A stretch of DNA of 8,380 bases. Origin: an uncultured Clostridia bacterium (GTDB taxonomy: Bacteria; Bacillota; Clostridia; Oscillospirales; Ruminococcaceae). Where the stretch lies: assembly GCA_945867255.1 (NCBI GenBank), contig CAMBHV010000044.1, positions 1 through 8,380 on the forward strand, read 5' to 3'. Made by a program: the position numbers and the translations under genes. The notes under the pieces were generated by a model. The model was not told the DNA's origin. It did no database searches and worked only from the letters and a program-made list of their open reading frames with translations. The number at the start of each line of letters is the position of its first letter. Positions within the stretch are counted from its first letter, which is position 1. Shown here one piece after another: positions 6,350-8,380 of the stretch.

Positions 6350-7270
6350 TTATACGGCCAAATTGGCGCAAATAAGGCACACCCAGCCATTTTTTTCTTT
6401 TACCTGCTGGACGCTTAACCCGGTAGCTTGCACGGCGGCGATTACTTCATCTTTCCTGGTATCGATGATGCCACTGGCCATAAAAGTGCCGCCTTGCTTT
6501 AAAAGCGCAGGCACATCGGGCACAAGTGCTTTGATTGCGTTGGCTACAATATTTGCGCAGATGATGTCGTACTGGCCGCTGGCCTTGTCAGACAAATCGC
6601 CAATCAAGACCTGGAAGTTCTGCTGTACACCATTTCGCTGAGCATTTTCACCGGCAGTGCGCACACACATGGGGTCAATGTCAATGCCTTCGGCCTGTGC
6701 GGCACCCAGCTTTAGTGCTGCAATAGCCAAAATGCCGCTGCCGGTGCCAATATCCAGGACACGCTCGCCGCCTTCTACGAGCTCGTCCAATGTTTCCAGA
6801 CACAGCGCTGTGGTCTCATGCGTGCCGGTGCCAAAAGCCATGCCGGGATCCAATGTAATCACAGCGCGCTGTGTATCGTAATGTTCCCAGCTGGGCACAA
6901 TGGCAAGGCGTGTGCCAATCTCCATGGCATGGTAATACTGTTTCCAGCCATTTTCCCAGTCTTCCTGTTTTACCCCCTCACAAATGAGTGTGAAGGGAAC
7001 CTCTGCGCGGGCCAAACGGTCGCGCATCAGGTCAGCAATTTCGGCAAAATTTTCATCCGGCGCAATGTAAAGATGAATTGTCACGGTATCACGCGGCTTA
7101 TCTACCAAGTCGCGTTCAATAAGGTCCACATGGGCAATCTGTTGCACCTGTTGCTCCAGATTACGATAATCTTCAATGTAGATGCCGCCGCCGGATATAC
7201 CAGTTGCAATTGCCTCTGCAGTATCTGAGAAACGGGCGGGTACGGTTGTTTTGATATCAGTCCATTCCAT
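6350..7270 (-). CDS. prmA: Ribosomal protein L11 methyltransferase PrmA
   Basis: PrmA trimethylates lysines and the N-terminus of ribosomal protein L11 using S-adenosylmethionine. The 306-residue protein has an N-terminal substrate-recognition domain (MEWTDI start), the linker EDWENGWKQYY (103-113), DPGMAFGTGTHETT (141-154), the SAM-binding glycine loop VLDIGTGSGILAIAA (171-185), the acidic DIDP (197-200) and the NIVANAI motif (240-246) in place of NILA. The open frame allows upstream starts at 7309 and 7291. The ATG at 7270 matches the family N-terminus and has AAGGAG 11 bases upstream, so it is preferred. It is the first gene of the prmA-rsmE pair. The usual upstream dnaJ is replaced here by divergent adhE. 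Confidence 0.94.
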   Translation of the reverse strand: MEWTDIKTTVPARFSDTAEAIATGISGGGIYIEDYRNLEQQVQQIAHVDLIERDLVDKPRDTVTIHLYIAPDENFAEIADLMRDRLARAEVPFTLICEGVKQEDWENGWKQYYHAMEIGTRLAIVPSWEHYDTQRAVITLDPGMAFGTGTHETTALCLETLDELVEGGERVLDIGTGSGILAIAALKLGAAQAEGIDIDPMCVRTAGENAQRNGVQQNFQVLIGDLSDKASGQYDIICANIVANAIKALVPDVPALLKQGGTFMASGIIDTRKDEVIAAVQATGLSVQQVKEKNGWVCLICANLAV

Positions 7271-7361
7271 ATTGGGTAAAACTCCTTGCATTATGATTAT
7301 GAAATACAAAAAACTAAAATTTTGCAGCCTTATCGTGTAACGGATGATGCCAGTTTGCCTT

Positions 7362-7390
7362 ATTATACACGCTTTTTTGTGGTGCGGAAA
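7362..7390 (-). promoter_or_regulatory. Promoter of prmA-rsmE
   Basis: On the minus strand a consensus -10 TATAAT (7362-7367) follows a weak -35 TTTCCG (7385-7390) at 17 bp. The predicted start near 7355 gives a leader of about 85 bases before prmA. The -10 is convincing and the -35 is poor. Confidence 0.6.
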
Positions 7391-7468
7391 GAGTGTGGGG
7401 GTAACTTTGGCGGAAAGGAAGAGAAAAGAGAAAAGGATGAACTTTTTTCAAAGTCCGTTTGTTAAAAG

Positions 7469-7485
7469 TTTGTCAACTTGACAAA
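7469..7485. promoter_or_regulatory. Perfect 17-bp palindromic operator candidate upstream of adhE
   Basis: TTTGTCAACTTGACAAA has two perfect 8-bp arms around a central C. It also contains a TTGACA (7478-7483) resembling a -35 box, but no -10 stands at the right distance. Overlapping it to the left, 7459-7476 (TTGTTAA, 4 bases, TTGTCAA) matches 12 of the 14 defined positions of the clostridial Rex consensus. It may be a second, weaker Rex site or the operator of another regulator. Confidence 0.45.
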
Positions 7486-7526
7486 AACAGGGCATCGAAT
7501 CGAAAAATATTCGGCAGAACGGCTTA

Positions 7527-7555
7527 TTGATAAACATTTAACAGCAAGTTACAAT
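7527..7555 (+). promoter_or_regulatory. adhE promoter overlapping a Rex-type operator
   Basis: A -35 box TTGATA (7527-7532) and a -10 box TACAAT (7550-7555) are spaced by exactly 17 bp, placing the start near 7562 with a leader of about 75 bases. The 18-bp sequence TTGATAAACATTTAACAG (7527-7544) matches the clostridial Rex consensus TTGTTAANNNNTTAACAA at 12 of 14 defined positions. It covers the -35 and most of the spacer. Rex represses fermentation genes when NADH is low, and adhE is a classic target, so redox control of this promoter is likely. No rex gene is in the window. Confidence 0.7.
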
Positions 7556-7636
7556 AAGAATAGCAAGATTTACCGAAAAATAAACAATACAAACACAGGT
7601 TCTGAACAGAAAAACTCTTTTGGAGGAAGAAAACGT

Positions 7637-8380
7637 ATGGCAGAAAAGAAAGTAACGTCTGTTACAACGGAAAAATCGGAAGTGCAGGTCATGATTGATG
7701 CCCTTGTAGAAAAGGCACAGGTGGCTCTGCAGGAATTCCTGAAACTGGACCAGGAACAGGTGGATCACATTGTACATGAAATGGCGCTTGCCGGTTTGGA
7801 TAAGCACCAGGAATTGGCGCGCATGGCTGTGGAAGAGACTGGCCGCGGCGTGTACGAGGATAAAGTCATCAAAAACATGTTTGCCACCGAGTACATCTGG
7901 CACGATATCAAAAATGAAAAAACCGTGGGGATTCTGGATGAAAACGAGATGGAAGGCTACGTGGAAGTGGCTGAACCCGTGGGTGTGATTTGTGGCGTGA
8001 CACCTACCACGAACCCAACTTCCACCACGCTGTTTAAATGCCTCATTGCGGTAAAAACCCGCAACCCCATCATTTTTGGGTTCCATCCTTCTGCGCAGAA
8101 GTGCTCTGCTGAAGCGGCCCGCATTGTATATGAAGCTGCCGTGAAGGCGGGCGCCCCGAAGAATTGTATTCAGTGGATCGACAAACCTTCCATTGAGGCG
8201 ACTGGCGCTCTGATGAATCACCCCGGCGTTGCCACGATCCTTGCCACCGGTGGCCCGGGCATGGTGCAGGCGGCTTATTCCTGCGGTAAGCCGGCACTGG
8301 GTGTAGGCCCGGGCAACGTGCCCTGCTATATTGAAAAATCGGCGGATTTGCACCGCGCGTGCACCGACCTGATGATGTCC
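7637..8380 (+). CDS. adhE: Bifunctional acetaldehyde-CoA/alcohol dehydrogenase, N-terminal part
   Basis: The frame is open from the ATG to the window edge (248 codons) and belongs to AdhE, about 870 residues when full length. AdhE reduces acetyl-CoA to acetaldehyde and then ethanol, regenerating NAD+ in fermentation; it forms spirosome filaments in the cytoplasm. Only the aldehyde dehydrogenase half is seen. Visible are the family-specific GYVEVAEPVGVICGVTPTTN (107-126), the nucleotide-binding region with IIFGFHPSAQK (145-155), and TGGPGMV (204-210) with GKPALGVGPGNVP (217-229). The sequence stops a few residues before where the catalytic cysteine is expected. GGAGG (7622-7626) precedes the ATG by 10 bases. 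A stand-alone acylating aldehyde dehydrogenase is possible, since the C-terminal iron alcohol dehydrogenase half lies outside, but the N-terminus reads as AdhE. Confidence 0.93.
   Translation, partial: MAEKKVTSVTTEKSEVQVMIDALVEKAQVALQEFLKLDQEQVDHIVHEMALAGLDKHQELARMAVEETGRGVYEDKVIKNMFATEYIWHDIKNEKTVGILDENEMEGYVEVAEPVGVICGVTPTTNPTSTTLFKCLIAVKTRNPIIFGFHPSAQKCSAEAARIVYEAAVKAGAPKNCIQWIDKPSIEATGALMNHPGVATILATGGPGMVQAAYSCGKPALGVGPGNVPCYIEKSADLHRACTDLMMS

Noticed and set aside
7538..8353. Long minus-strand open frame opposite adhE.
   Set aside because: The plus strand encodes unmistakable AdhE sequence to the window edge; the minus frame is a shadow.

Overview
The window looks like a chromosome segment from an anaerobic Bacillota of the class Clostridia. 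An Oscillospiraceae/Ruminococcaceae-type gut bacterium is my guess from the moderate GC content and protein styles, but the genus cannot be fixed. Supporting signs are strong AAGGAGG ribosome-binding sites, a DegV protein, a fermentative AdhE, and a Rex-type operator in front of adhE.

Left part (1 to about 1576): the end of an integrated mobile element. A tyrosine-recombinase integrase (70-1257, +) runs toward a bidirectional terminator and an intact tRNA-Ser(CGA) gene on the minus strand (1336-1426). Beyond it lie three direct TGCAAGAT repeats and then a second, broken tRNA-Ser(CGA). That copy keeps its 5' half as far as the anticodon loop (1577-1616) and then stops matching. A near-consensus minus-strand promoter (1650-1678) lies just beyond the broken copy. 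The broken tRNA therefore sits where the promoter's original tRNA should be, and the intact copy lies about 150 bp further in. This suggests that the element brought, or now lies beside, a replacement tRNA-Ser.

Middle part (1681-3566): a divergently transcribed gene for a PTS enzyme I-like protein (1836-3443, +). It keeps the phospho-histidine and active-site cysteine but has lost two PEP-binding arginines and a metal-binding aspartate. It converges on degV across a strong terminator hairpin (3484-3520).

Minus-strand housekeeping block (3567-7270), in transcription order: prmA (ribosomal protein L11 methyltransferase) and rsmE (16S rRNA m3U1498 methyltransferase), 25 bp apart and probably one operon; a roughly 400-bp stretch with no convincing gene; a VTT/TVP38-type membrane protein; then degV, a fatty-acid-binding protein. 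Ribosome-binding-site positions argue for starts internal to the longest open frames of the integrase, rsmE, prmA and the membrane protein.

Right edge (7271-8380): a 366-bp divergent regulatory region, then the first 248 codons of adhE (+), which runs off the window. The adhE promoter overlaps an 18-bp match to the clostridial Rex (NADH/NAD+-sensing repressor) operator. A perfect 17-bp palindrome lies further upstream.
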